A stretch of DNA of 56,197 nt from Thermoguttaceae bacterium (GTDB lineage Bacteria > Planctomycetota > Planctomycetia > Pirellulales > Thermoguttaceae), in contig JAFQUP010000087.1 in the NCBI GenBank assembly GCA_017408405.1, positions 1-56,197 on the forward strand. The letters run 5' to 3'. The notes under the pieces were generated by a model. The model saw only the letters and a program-made list of their open reading frames with translations, made no database searches and was not told where the DNA came from. The position numbers were made by a program, and so were the translations under genes. Below, piece by piece: positions 27,200 to 36,104 of this stretch (positions within the stretch are counted from its first letter, which is position 1; the number at the start of each line of letters is the position of its first letter).

Positions 27200-27416
27200 G
27201 TCGAAACCTTTAGGCAGTCCTGCCCGAAATCTTCAGGCAGACCAACTCTCTTGAATTCTGGTATCAAAAAATTAAATCTATTTTCCGGATTGGCTTCACC
27301 AATTCTGAAATGCCGCCCCTTAACACTTTTCAGCAACAACGGCTCTTTTCATTGGTCTTACCCAAACCTCCGGCTATTTCAAAACAGGAAATACGAAACT
27401 TGATCAAATATTAAAT

Positions 27417-28025
27417 TTATTCGACAGAATAAACTTTTTTAAATGAGGTTCCGTCCGTGGAAATTTCATAGTACTGACTGAAAGTCCCTTCAGCCTCTTT
27501 TCGAGTCTTTTCGTCGAAGACGCCCTGAGTAAAGCCAAGTTCACGCGGCTGGGAAAAACCAAGAATCGGTTTTTCCGACGACTTTTCCGACGACATCTTC
27601 TCGACAGCTTTCTTTACCTCGATTTTTATCTGACTGGAACTTCGGTTCTGCTGAGCCGCCGTCAAATCAAGCACCTTTTGAAGTGTGGAATTCTTCAAAT
27701 CCTCATCAGTATACGCGGAAATTTCCTGAAAAGTACTCCCAGAGGTCTTCACCGCTCCTGATTTCTGCAGATACGTTTCCAGAGTCCCATCTTTCACCGC
27801 AGCACTTAAAGCAGAGCGTACCGCACATTCCAATTCAAAGTTCTGGATTGTCAAATATTGGTAACTCCACAAAACGGCGGCGACGGTCAGAATGAGAATC
27901 AGGCAGAGAATCAATCCCAACGCCATGAATCCCTGCCGACGGCCAGAAACCATCGAACGGCGACACGAGGCTGCCCTTGAAAGGCTTTTTTGAATTATCT
28001 GCTGCGAAATCTGGTTCATACTCAT
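27417..28025 (-). CDS. Single-pass membrane protein, TadG-like
   Basis: A 202-residue protein with a basic N-terminus (RAASCRRSMVSGRRQG), one hydrophobic helix (FMALGLILCLILILTVAAVLW), and a polar exported domain. The helix follows RRQG as in pseudopilins, but position 5 after Gly is Gly rather than Glu, so classical prepilin processing is doubtful. Its place upstream of tadABC and next to two TadE-like genes suggests a TadG-like accessory protein. Specific similarity is weak and the function is inferred from position. No clear ribosome site is visible; ATG 28019 is an alternative start. Confidence 0.6.
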   Translation of the reverse strand: MSMNQISQQIIQKSLSRAASCRRSMVSGRRQGFMALGLILCLILILTVAAVLWSYQYLTIQNFELECAVRSALSAAVKDGTLETYLQKSGAVKTSGSTFQEISAYTDEDLKNSTLQKVLDLTAAQQNRSSSQIKIEVKKAVEKMSSEKSSEKPILGFSQPRELGFTQGVFDEKTRKEAEGTFSQYYEISTDGTSFKKVYSVE

Positions 28026-28415
28026 TTAAACTCTATTTTCCCGCTCAAAATTCCTATGCGTGTTTTGTTCCACACATTATCCTAAACTTTTTATCGGTAT
28101 TCCCTCAAAATCTGTTCATGATTTTTTCAATCTTTTTAAGGATTTTCTGCTTTGGTGCGATTTTGAGTTTTTAGACAGTTTTTTTAATTTTACTGGACTG
28201 CGGTGCTTAAAGTGCCGAATGTTAAAAATGAGAGAACGTACTTTCACGACACTCAGAAAACTCAGAATGAATTTCAGAATTCAAAAAATCCGATATGGAT
28301 ATTTTTTATTTCCAAAATTCAATCAACATTTAAAAGAATCATTAAAATCAATAATTAATTAGTCATTGACACGAAAAGGACAACTGCTCCTTCTGATCAC
28401 TAGCGGAGTTTTTCG
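28026..28415. other. AT-rich divergent intergenic region in the Tad locus
   Basis: It separates the minus-strand tadABC side from the plus-strand TadE-like genes and should hold both promoters. A TTGACA at about 28366 has no convincing -10 box. I see no gene, repeat or RNA signature. Confidence 0.4.
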
Positions 28416-29069
28416 ATGAGCAATCCCCAAACTTTCAGTTCAACAAAACGTTTTTTTCGGAAAAATACTCCGCGGCGCGGGGTTTTCGTACTGGAACTGG
28501 TACTGCTCCTTCCTGTTATTCTGCTGGTACTGATGATTCTTTATCAGGTTTCAATCATGATGACCAGTTACCAGGTCATGCGCATGGCGGTTTTCAACGC
28601 AAGCCGTGCGGCCGCGGAAGCTTCGAACTCCGGCAAACTTGAAACCGATGTCTCCCAAGCAATCAAAACGAGTGTGGAAAACTATTTCCTGGGAAGAGGA
28701 CTTTCACTAAATACGTCTGATAAAAATATCATTTACGCTGCCAGTAAAACAGAATGGGAATCCGAAAAAGGAAGGATCAAATACAGAATTCTTGAATTGA
28801 ATGAGAAAAGTAACTCCTGGAAGTATCTGGCAAAAGATTCCCTTCCTGACGGCATTTTTGCTCTGGAAGTTAAATTTCAAAATCTGGACGATTTCACCAG
28901 CTATTGGGTTCTCCCTCTTTTTACCGGCGTTGATGAAAAAAACGCCTCCATGGTCCTTTCTCAGGTCACGAGCCGAGGAAACGCGGTTTCAGGAACGGCG
29001 GAACAAACTTCCAGCCAGAATCCGGAACAATCCGCGCCAAACGCAACCCCTGTTCAGATCAGCCTTTAA
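28416..29069 (+). CDS. tadE: TadE-like minor pilin
   Basis: A 217-residue prepilin. The basic leader ends in TPRRG and is followed by VFVLELVLLLPVILLVLMIL: cleavage after Gly, with Glu at position 5 and a Pro in the helix, as in TadE/TadF pseudopilins. The helix continues into YQVSIMMTSYQVMRMAVFNASRAAAEA, typical of TadE. The C-terminal domain is soluble and polar. A GCGGAG ribosome site lies seven bases upstream. The next gene, 16 bases downstream, has the same layout, so the pair forms an operon. The products are expected to initiate or tip the Flp pilus after TadV cleavage. Confidence 0.82.
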   Translation: MSNPQTFSSTKRFFRKNTPRRGVFVLELVLLLPVILLVLMILYQVSIMMTSYQVMRMAVFNASRAAAEASNSGKLETDVSQAIKTSVENYFLGRGLSLNTSDKNIIYAASKTEWESEKGRIKYRILELNEKSNSWKYLAKDSLPDGIFALEVKFQNLDDFTSYWVLPLFTGVDEKNASMVLSQVTSRGNAVSGTAEQTSSQNPEQSAPNATPVQISL

Positions 29070-29084
29070 TAAATAAGTAAAAAA

Positions 29085-29657
29085 ATGAACATGAAGCGAA
29101 GAAAAACCATTTCACGCCGACGTGGCGCTTTGACGATGGAGCTGATCCTGATTTTTCCTGTCGTGATGCTCCTTTTCATTTTATTCTACCAGGTCTCCGT
29201 CATGCTTTTGACGTACCATTCACTCCAAACCGCGGTAAATCACGCGGCGGCGGCAGCTGCTGACGCGAAAGAAATCAGTGACATCTCGGATGTCATGAAA
29301 AACGCTGTTCGAAGCTGGTATTACGAACCTGAAAATCTGAGTGAAATCACCCCAATCACCCCCACTACTGAGGCAAACTCATGGGAAAACGCGGAAAACT
29401 CATGGAAAAACGCGGAAAAATTTTCTTTTCGAATTCTGGTTGCCCCAGCCCCAGATCCATCAAATGGGCAGGTTCAATGGGCATACGCGAAGAGTGATGA
29501 CGATTTAACCAAAGCCAAGATCGTCGCAGTGGAAGCAAAACTGCCAAAACTATCCCGCAATTATGGGAATTACTGGCTTCTTCCCCAATTCAAAGGAGTA
29601 AACGCCCTTCAGGATAAAAAAGACCGTTTCGTCGTTTCAGCGACAGCCTATCGTTAA
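29085..29657 (+). CDS. TadE/TadF-like minor pilin
   Basis: A 190-residue prepilin. The leader ends in SRRRG, followed by ALTMELILIFPVVMLLFILF: Gly cleavage site, Glu5 and a helix Pro, as in the neighbouring TadE-like protein, with which it shares FYQVSVML. The central region has a short internal duplication (SWENAEN, SWKNAEK). The C-terminal YWLLPQFKGVN resembles YWVLPLFTGVD of the upstream protein, so the two are paralogues. It is co-transcribed with 28416-29069. Confidence 0.8.
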   Translation: MNMKRRKTISRRRGALTMELILIFPVVMLLFILFYQVSVMLLTYHSLQTAVNHAAAAAADAKEISDISDVMKNAVRSWYYEPENLSEITPITPTTEANSWENAENSWKNAEKFSFRILVAPAPDPSNGQVQWAYAKSDDDLTKAKIVAVEAKLPKLSRNYGNYWLLPQFKGVNALQDKKDRFVVSATAYR

Positions 29658-29699
29658 TTGACACATGAAATAGAGATTTTTCGCACGTTTAAAATTCTT

Positions 29700-29740
29700 G
29701 GCGGAAACTTCACCAGAATGAAGTTCCCGCCTTTTACTTT
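29700..29740 (+). terminator. Rho-independent terminator
   Basis: GGCGGAAACTTCA and TGAAGTTCCCGCC form a 13-base stem with one mismatch, followed by TTTTACTTTA. It ends the TadE-like operon, tail to tail with the large secreted protein gene. Confidence 0.87.
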
Positions 29741-29822
29741 AACCTCCGTTTCTTACTTCCCGTACGATACGTTTCAAGCTGAAATCAATGAAATTTTCTT
29801 TAGACAAAATTCCCGAAAAGAC

Positions 29823-32800
29823 CTAAAACACACTGAAATCTTTCAAACGAATCTTTTTATTTTTCACCTTTTCCGTACCGGTCAATCCCAAAGTTTCAAC
29901 GTTCATCTCGACAATGAGCGCTTTCAGCCGAAATTTCGCCTCATCATGCAAAAGACATTCTTTCGCTGGACCATTCCAGTTTGCCGCAGCCTGCTGAGGT
30001 CCCCACGCGTCAAAAGCCTCCGAGTCACGCGTTGGAAGCGCGATAAAATTCCAGCCGTCAAAATTAATCGACATGAATCCCGGCCAGTCAAACGAATCGC
30101 AGCCCCAGCCGCCTACGCCGGTTGAACGAACGATATTTCCATTTTCATCCTCCAGCTCGAACATAATCCTTCCCCAACCGGAATTCCCGTCTACCCAGAT
30201 TCCCAAACCATGCTTTGGAGCGGAAAATAGCGGTGATTTCTCTCGTGAAATCTCCAGACGAACATAGCGCGTCACTAAATCTGCCGGTCTCGCTAGAGTA
30301 CCGGGAAGGAGCTTTTCCTCTTTCTTATCATCCGCGGCAAGCGAAATCTCCACGACCAAACCTTTCTCCTGATCATTCACGGCGGTCAGCTCAAAATTTC
30401 CTTTCCTGCGTATCGGCCATTCCGCGTTTCGACCGTCAAATTTTGAATCAAGGAAAGCATCTTCCGTAAGCATAAGCGAAATTTCTTCTTTTCCATCCGC
30501 GGAAAGATCTGCCAGTGGACAAACGACCTCAGAAAGTTTAAATCTGGAAAAATCCTCCGGAAAAGAACGTTCCGTGATCTTTGCCGCGGCAAACGGAAAA
30601 TCAGAAATTACGTAGCAAGGAGATTCAGAAAAAGGAATCTCCCAACTTCCGGACACATTTAACTTTTTCTCGCGTCCCATCATATCAATCAGGCGAACGG
30701 AACCGCCCCTCTCTGCCTCGAGCCGGAGTTTACCTTCACCTCGCGCGCACCAAAAAACAGTAGCAAACGTTCCCTCTCCCGCTTTTCTGGTAAACCGATT
30801 GAATTCCACAGCGTAAACGGTCGCGGCCCCTGTTGAAATTCTGCGTTTAACTCGGACCTGATCCAAAACATTCGTCAAAACCGCGAACGCCTGATATGCC
30901 GGTTTTGGGAAACAGTACGGTCCACGCTGAAGCAGTCCCGCGTTTCCCCAAAGCGTATTATGGTAACAGTTTCCCGGATCAATGATTTCACCATTTCCTA
31001 GTGTTGAAAAACCGTTTGAAAGACAAACGAGCGCGTCCCGAACATACCATTGGGCCTGACGTTTCCAGCCGAGAGTCCGTTCAGTACGTGACGTAAATTC
31101 GTAACAGCATGTTCCGCGATAGTCACGCCCGGTAAAAACTTTTGCCGTTTCACGAGCGGCGTGAATCGAGACAGGAGACAAATCTCCAGGTTTCTCCGGC
31201 GGAGCCTGCTGCCCGGTTGCTTCCGTACCAATGAAATCCACAAAACGAGGATCAATTCCCCACCGCGTCACGGCACCAATCGTCTGAATGGAACTTCCGC
31301 TATTCCCAACAGCCAGTTTAATTTGCGGATAATTCTTCTTCATGAATTCTCCCGCCTTTTGAGCCATTACGCCGTACTGCCGATGCCGTTCTTCCTGTCC
31401 TTCCTGCCAGACCTGTTTTTCTCCCCAAAGTTCATACGGATAATCCGCGCCGGGACCTGATTCATGAAAAACGCAAACCTCCTGAAGATGAGGATACTTC
31501 TCAAGATTCATCTCCATCCACTCTTCCAGCTGAGCGTAAAATTCGGGCTTCACGTCCTTCTTATCATCCGTAAGCATTTTGAAATTCCCGACGGACCTAA
31601 GCGTAATCTGCCGTTTTCCAATCTGATATTTTGCCCAAGCCTCTTCCGATTCATTCGCGTAATAGGCGTTTCGCGCTCCGCATTTTTTCATCAGAGACCC
31701 AACGAAATCAGTGTCACCCGGCACGAAATGAACGAATTTGAACCACCAGAGACCATACGGAGAATCATATCCAGCGCGACGTTCATCTTTCGGAAGAATC
31801 GAGAACGAGGAACGAACCGTAAAAAAACTCTTAACTCCGTCAGGGCGCGGCTTTTTCGGAGCACATTCCAAATCCAGCCAGTAAAAACCCGTTGGAAATT
31901 CAAGCGGAACCGTCACGGACGGCAGTTCACCGCTGGCCGTTTTCCAGTGCGTTTTGGGAGACACCGACGGGCATGGATATTCCTGAACATGAAGTTTTCT
32001 TCCTTCGAAATCTCGCACGGAACAGCGTAAAATCGCCGAAATTTCAGGAAAGGACGAAATATCCGGACGAAAACAAATCTTCACTTCTTTCTTTTCATGA
32101 GGTAAAAAAACATTGCCTGGCTGACTCTCCACAATATCCAAGCCAACGGGCGCGGATTCAAGCGTCGCTCCCAAAATCTGAATCGCGCTGACCGAATCCG
32201 GATCCGGCTTTGAACGATCATCCGTCTGATGAAAATTTAATTTGGGTTTACCAAAAAATTCCACGTCCAAAAATGTCGGCATCACTTCATCATTCGGTAA
32301 ATCACGCCATGAACGTCCGACGGCAAGATCCGTAATCTTCCCCAGATCGAGTTCCACCGGCACACGATAAACAGGCAGCTTTCGACCATCACGAAGAACA
32401 TAAAGTTCCGGCTCTCGAAACTTCTCAACATACTCCGGCGTCAATTCCTTCGTCGTGTCCGCGAGGTATCCGTTTCCAACTCCTGGATCTCCCAAATATT
32501 TTGTCAGACGGACGGTAAGAAAACGATCTTTCTTCACTTCCTTCTGACTATCATCAAAAGCCAGCACGACCCAAGCCCGAAAATAGGGTCGGGCAGGAAC
32601 TCGAAAATGAATCGACGACGGAAAGCCATCCGTCGGCTGCCGCCTCAAATACTCATCCACCTCAAGTGCCCAATTTCCCTGTCCCTCACGACAAATGCCG
32701 ACATCCGAAGACCGTTCAGCCGGCGCCAGCAAAAAGGGAATCCGGTTTTCACCAAGACATTTGAATGTTCCCCACGCTGTCTCCAAAATGTCATGGCCAT

Positions 32801-33650
32801 TCAGCAGCCGTACGTCCTCGGCGAACGTTCGAACCCGAGGACGAGCCGGAAAATCAAGCGGATAATAAGCGCTATGCTCCACAATTCGCGCGTAATATCT
32901 CGCATTTGCCGGGTCCGAAAAATCCCCATTCCGAATCGGAGTATTTCCCGCTGAATGAATTTTCGCGAAAGCTCCCTTCTTCTCAACCGAAACTCGTACG
33001 GCCTGCGCCTCCGCTGTCTCTTTGGGAGCTGGAATCGTTTCAATGAAAGAACCATCAAGAAAAAGTTCCGCCGCTCCCGGTGATTTCCGCAACTCAAATT
33101 TCAGTGAATGCTCGGAAGCTCCCGGAAGACTGTTCCAGATTTTTAAAAGTTCAAAATACTTGGGAGTCGTTCCCCATCCGCTATGGAAACACCGAATATT
33201 GGGACGGACCCAGTACCGAACCTCCTTTCCCGGCCAACTCAGAATCAGGACAGCATCTGCCAGCTGAATCTTTGTCCCCTTCACCTGGCCTTCAAAATCC
33301 CCTTTAAGTTCATGCTCAACCGCCGAAGGACGAATACGAATCTCTGTCTTCTCCCCATTGGACCAAAAAATCGTCACGACCACACTCTCTTTTTTCTCCG
33401 AAAGAGCTTCACCGGTTTGAATACCAAAACTCACCAGACTTTCAATCTCAAGAACGTTTTCTTCCGAAAACCATTTCCCTGCGGCGTTCTCCGCCGGATA
33501 CGGAATCCATTCCGGAAAATCTTCCCCCGCGGCCAAAGAAAAATTCCCCAAAAGGACACTCAAAAAACAAAGTCTTAATCCGTTTCTCCAAAAGAAGGAT
33601 CTGTTCCTTTCTCCAAATAGAAAATCGCAAAGATTTCCAAGTAAACGCAT
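29823..33650 (-). CDS. Large secreted protein, glycoside-hydrolase-like
   Basis: A 1275-residue protein. The N-terminal basic and hydrophobic stretch ends in LCFLSVLLGNFSLAAG, a signal peptide. The first ~600 residues look like beta-rich modules. From about 610 (YGLWWFKFVHFVPGDTDFV) a barrel-like region contains VCVFHESGPG and FIGTEATGQQ, whose Glu residues could be acid/base and nucleophile of a retaining glycosidase. The last ~250 residues look like a carbohydrate-binding-type beta domain (VTRYVRLEISRE, FDWPGFMSINFDGWNFIALP). The glycosidase assignment is inference and no GH family is named. Start ATG 33650 has AAAGGAG nine bases upstream, and a strong promoter lies 250 bases further up. 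Confidence 0.6.
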   Translation of the reverse strand: MRLLGNLCDFLFGERNRSFFWRNGLRLCFLSVLLGNFSLAAGEDFPEWIPYPAENAAGKWFSEENVLEIESLVSFGIQTGEALSEKKESVVVTIFWSNGEKTEIRIRPSAVEHELKGDFEGQVKGTKIQLADAVLILSWPGKEVRYWVRPNIRCFHSGWGTTPKYFELLKIWNSLPGASEHSLKFELRKSPGAAELFLDGSFIETIPAPKETAEAQAVRVSVEKKGAFAKIHSAGNTPIRNGDFSDPANARYYARIVEHSAYYPLDFPARPRVRTFAEDVRLLNGHDILETAWGTFKCLGENRIPFLLAPAERSSDVGICREGQGNWALEVDEYLRRQPTDGFPSSIHFRVPARPYFRAWVVLAFDDSQKEVKKDRFLTVRLTKYLGDPGVGNGYLADTTKELTPEYVEKFREPELYVLRDGRKLPVYRVPVELDLGKITDLAVGRSWRDLPNDEVMPTFLDVEFFGKPKLNFHQTDDRSKPDPDSVSAIQILGATLESAPVGLDIVESQPGNVFLPHEKKEVKICFRPDISSFPEISAILRCSVRDFEGRKLHVQEYPCPSVSPKTHWKTASGELPSVTVPLEFPTGFYWLDLECAPKKPRPDGVKSFFTVRSSFSILPKDERRAGYDSPYGLWWFKFVHFVPGDTDFVGSLMKKCGARNAYYANESEEAWAKYQIGKRQITLRSVGNFKMLTDDKKDVKPEFYAQLEEWMEMNLEKYPHLQEVCVFHESGPGADYPYELWGEKQVWQEGQEERHRQYGVMAQKAGEFMKKNYPQIKLAVGNSGSSIQTIGAVTRWGIDPRFVDFIGTEATGQQAPPEKPGDLSPVSIHAARETAKVFTGRDYRGTCCYEFTSRTERTLGWKRQAQWYVRDALVCLSNGFSTLGNGEIIDPGNCYHNTLWGNAGLLQRGPYCFPKPAYQAFAVLTNVLDQVRVKRRISTGAATVYAVEFNRFTRKAGEGTFATVFWCARGEGKLRLEAERGGSVRLIDMMGREKKLNVSGSWEIPFSESPCYVISDFPFAAAKITERSFPEDFSRFKLSEVVCPLADLSADGKEEISLMLTEDAFLDSKFDGRNAEWPIRRKGNFELTAVNDQEKGLVVEISLAADDKKEEKLLPGTLARPADLVTRYVRLEISREKSPLFSAPKHGLGIWVDGNSGWGRIMFELEDENGNIVRSTGVGGWGCDSFDWPGFMSINFDGWNFIALPTRDSEAFDAWGPQQAAANWNGPAKECLLHDEAKFRLKALIVEMNVETLGLTGTEKVKNKKIRLKDFSVF

Positions 33651-34245
33651 TTCTGAAAACTCCTTTTAGGCAAGAAAACTTTTCCGCGCCAACCTCACCG
33701 GGACAAGCAAAAGAAAATTCTCCTTTTCGGCGGGGAAAGCAAAAAACACCTCATAAAAACAGACAACAAGGAAGGAAATATCGCCAGGTCCGACAAAAAC
33801 CGCCTTAAAATCAGCAAAATTCAAAACTGGAAAAAAACGAAAGGAAGAAAGCCATTTCAAAGGCTGCCTGAAAACAAAACGGACCTGGAGCGAACTTAAA
33901 TTAATTATATTTCGCCGCTTTTTTCTGTCAAGTCCTTCGCCCGTCAAATATTCTTCAGAAATCAAACTTTCTTTTAAAATCCGTTTTAATCCCATTCATT
34001 CTTCCCCTTCCGCGTTCAATCAGACTTCTCATCAGTTCCAATTCACTCAACGATTTCCCCATTACGCAAATATCGTCATTTTTGGAATATTTGCTTTCTT
34101 CTGTCTTTTTGTTGCCATTTTTCCACAATTCAAAAAAATTTTCGATAATTCTGAAAAAATTTGGAATATAATTTATTTATATTAGAGATTTGTCATTCTC
34201 TTTTTTGATTTACTAAATTTTAACAGACACTGGACAGGGATCAAG
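33651..34245. other. Divergent intergenic region
   Basis: It holds the promoter and ~250-base leader of the large secreted protein (minus) and the 5' region of the PEP-CTERM gene (plus), where a TATAAT-like GGAATATAATTT near 34160 may be a -10 box. A 109-codon frame on the minus strand covers the promoter and is not considered a gene. The long leader has no recognisable RNA family. Confidence 0.5.
33904..33931 (-). promoter_or_regulatory. Strong sigma-70 type promoter of the large secreted protein
   Basis: Read on the minus strand: perfect TTGACA (33931-33926), 16 bases, perfect TATAAT (33909-33904). The leader to ATG 33650 is about 245 bases. Confidence 0.85.
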
Positions 34246-34854
34246 ATGGCTCAATTTATTCAAAGAACCAATCAGGCTTTACTTCGTTCCACTCTGTTAG
34301 CGGCTGCCATTTGGGGAATTTCCGACGTGAACGCCGGAACGTGGACTGGCGGAAAACTCACCCTCGCCGCAAACGCGCCCATGAATATCGCTTACCATGG
34401 AAACGCAGCCGTCTTCATCCAAAACGGCGGCACTCTTTCTCCTGACGACGGATCCGTTGGTGAGGACAGATTTTTCATTTCCAATCCCAATCGTATCGGA
34501 TCAACGACCATCAGCGGAAATTATGTTCTGGAATTCACGGACGATTCGCTTTCCGTTCCAACCATCATGCTCGACCTTGCCGACAATGCCGTTCCCGAAA
34601 ATACTTCAACTTTTGATACTCTGAATATCTCCGGGGATTTCAATATCGGCAATGACAGTATTCTGGCTCTCCAAGTCGGGAATCTTTATTCCTTTGAAAA
34701 CACCACGTTCGATTTAATCAGTGCCGATTCCATTACTGGGGAGTTCTCTGAACTTCACATTTTTTCCGATGACAGCAGCATCACCCTCGATTCAATCGAG
34801 GAAATAGCAAATTATTTAACTTATTCCGATAACTTCATCTCCCCTTTCTCTTAA
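34246..34854 (+). CDS. Exported protein, PEP-CTERM type, interrupted before its sorting tail
   Basis: A 202-residue frame with a signal peptide (LLRSTLLAAAIWGISDVNAG), then a beta-rich repeat-like domain (AAVFIQNGGTLSP, TTISGNYVLEFTDD, FDTLNISGDFNIGNDSILALQVGN) typical of planctomycete surface proteins with autotransporter-like beta repeats. The frame stops at TAA 34852-34854, but the next frame, overlapping by a few codons, continues into a textbook PEP-CTERM tail (see 34841-34960). The natural product was probably about 237 residues, anchored through exosortase processing. A single extra base around 34841-34851 explains the break. A GGGAT ribosome site precedes ATG 34246. Confidence 0.75.
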   Translation: MAQFIQRTNQALLRSTLLAAAIWGISDVNAGTWTGGKLTLAANAPMNIAYHGNAAVFIQNGGTLSPDDGSVGEDRFFISNPNRIGSTTISGNYVLEFTDDSLSVPTIMLDLADNAVPENTSTFDTLNISGDFNIGNDSILALQVGNLYSFENTTFDLISADSITGEFSELHIFSDDSSITLDSIEEIANYLTYSDNFISPFS

Positions 34855-34960
34855 TTTTAGTGAACCTTCAGCCGGTGTGCCGGAACCTGCAGGATGGATT
34901 CTCCTGGTCCTCGGAAGCGCGCTCTTGGCATGGAGAAAAAAGACAAATCAAACCAAATAA
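34841..34960 (+). pseudogene. Out-of-frame PEP-CTERM sorting tail of the preceding gene
   Basis: One base ahead of the 34246 frame, the sequence reads FSEPSAG, then VPEPAGWILLVLGSALLAW and RKKTNQTK before TAA 34958-34960. This is a complete PEP-CTERM domain: the VPEP motif, a membrane helix and a basic cluster. No start codon or ribosome site serves it alone, so it must belong to the upstream gene. A frameshift, a sequencing error in a C/T-rich run, or programmed +1 frameshifting could explain the split. Confidence 0.85.
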
Positions 34961-35129
34961 AACCAAAAGGAAAACCGGTGAAATCACCCTTTAATAATCC
35001 TGAAATTTTTTTCAGATTTATCCTTTTGGCCAAATCAGAAAAAGGACACAGGACACGTTTTTAAGAAAACGTACCCCAATTCGTTCCTCATTTTTCAGTT
35101 CCCTTTCCCTAAACCAGGTCTAAATTTCC

Positions 35130-35948
35130 ATGAATGACTTTTTACTCCTTGAAAACAAAAAATTCCTCGTTTTTGGCGTCGCGAACAAAAAAAGCGTTGC
35201 CTACCATATTACCAAAAACCTCTTGGACTGCGGTGCTCACTGTGTCCTGGTCGTTTTGAATGACGAAATTCGTCAAAAAGTCGCCAAAATCTTTCCCAAA
35301 CAGGCGGAGGCTGGAGAAATTTATTGCTGCGATGTCGAAAAAAACGAGGAAATCGAACGCCTCCAATCAGAAATCGCCGCGCGCCACGCGGAACATTCTT
35401 TTGACGGTATGGTCCATTCTCTTGCTTTCGCCGACTATTCCGACGGAATGAAACCTTTCCACGAAACTCGCTCTGAACAGTTCCTTCAAGCTGTCAACAT
35501 TTCATGTTTTTCACTGACCGCGCTGGCCAACGCTTTCAAAAATATGCTCTCTCCCGCCGCCTCGGTCGTCACGATCTCAATTTCGACTACCCGTATGGCA
35601 AGCGAAAGCTACGGATACATGGGGCCAATCAAAGCCGCTCTGGACTCCTCGCTGGTTTTTCTGGCGAAATCTTTCAGTACTTTTTCTGAAATCCGATTTA
35701 ATGCCGTCGCTCCCGGACTATTGAAAACCTCCGCTTCCGCGGGAATTCCAGGATATGTTGACTCTTACCTTTACGCTGAACAGGTCATTCCGCGAGGCCG
35801 CGCCGTCGAAACGCAGGAAGCCGCCAATGCCGCGATCTTTCTGCTCAGTCCACGTTCAAGCGGAATCAATGGACAAAAAATCATCGTGGACGCGGGAATG
35901 GAAATCAACTATTTCGACAAAGCCATCATAAAAAAATTCTCCGAATAA
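35130..35948 (+). CDS. fabI: Enoyl-[acyl-carrier-protein] reductase (FabI type)
   Basis: A 272-residue short-chain dehydrogenase of normal FabI length. The N-terminal NADH-binding motif is [14 protein letters not shown], the VHSLAFAD segment corresponds to the FabI 'IHSIAFA' block, and the catalytic Tyr161 and Lys168 are in the Y-x6-K arrangement (SYGYMGPIK). [11 protein letters not shown] and [15 protein letters not shown] are the usual C-terminal blocks. The enzyme carries out the last reduction of each fatty-acid elongation cycle in the cytoplasm. It stands alone between the PEP-CTERM gene and a lipoprotein gene and ends in its own terminator. Confidence 0.92.
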   Translation: MNDFLLLENKKFLVFGVANKKSVAYHITKNLLDCGAHCVLVVLNDEIRQKVAKIFPKQAEAGEIYCCDVEKNEEIERLQSEIAARHAEHSFDGMVHSLAFADYSDGMKPFHETRSEQFLQAVNISCFSLTALANAFKNMLSPAASVVTISISTTRMASESYGYMGPIKAALDSSLVFLAKSFSTFSEIRFNAVAPGLLKTSASAGIPGYVDSYLYAEQVIPRGRAVETQEAANAAIFLLSPRSSGINGQKIIVDAGMEINYFDKAIIKKFSE

Positions 35949-35955
35949 AATTTCA

Positions 35956-35988
35956 GGCGGGATGGACTTTATTCCTTCCCGCCTTTTT
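35956..35988 (+). terminator. Rho-independent terminator of fabI
   Basis: GGCGGGA (35956-35962) and TCCCGCC (35977-35983) form the stem, followed by five T. Confidence 0.9.
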
Positions 35989-36031
35989 CCCTTTAAAATT
36001 CTAAAATTTCTCTTTTTTTCCCAAATTGCTC

Positions 36032-36060
36032 TGGACAAAGAAAAAAATTTCCGCTATTCT
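36032..36060 (+). promoter_or_regulatory. Promoter of the lipoprotein gene
   Basis: TGGACA (36032-36037), a 17-base spacer and TATTCT (36055-36060), about 45 bases before ATG 36105. Confidence 0.6.
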
Positions 36061-36104
36061 ACTCTCCAAAGATATCCCTTTAAATAATTCCAATTTTATT
36101 TGAT

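Noticed and set aside
28060..28362. 100-codon frame in the divergent Tad gap
   Set aside because: Phe/Lys-rich, no ribosome site, and it would occupy the expected promoter region.
33666..33995. 109-codon minus-strand frame upstream of the large secreted protein
   Set aside because: It contains the consensus promoter of that gene; the translation is hydrophobic and unstructured and has no ribosome site.
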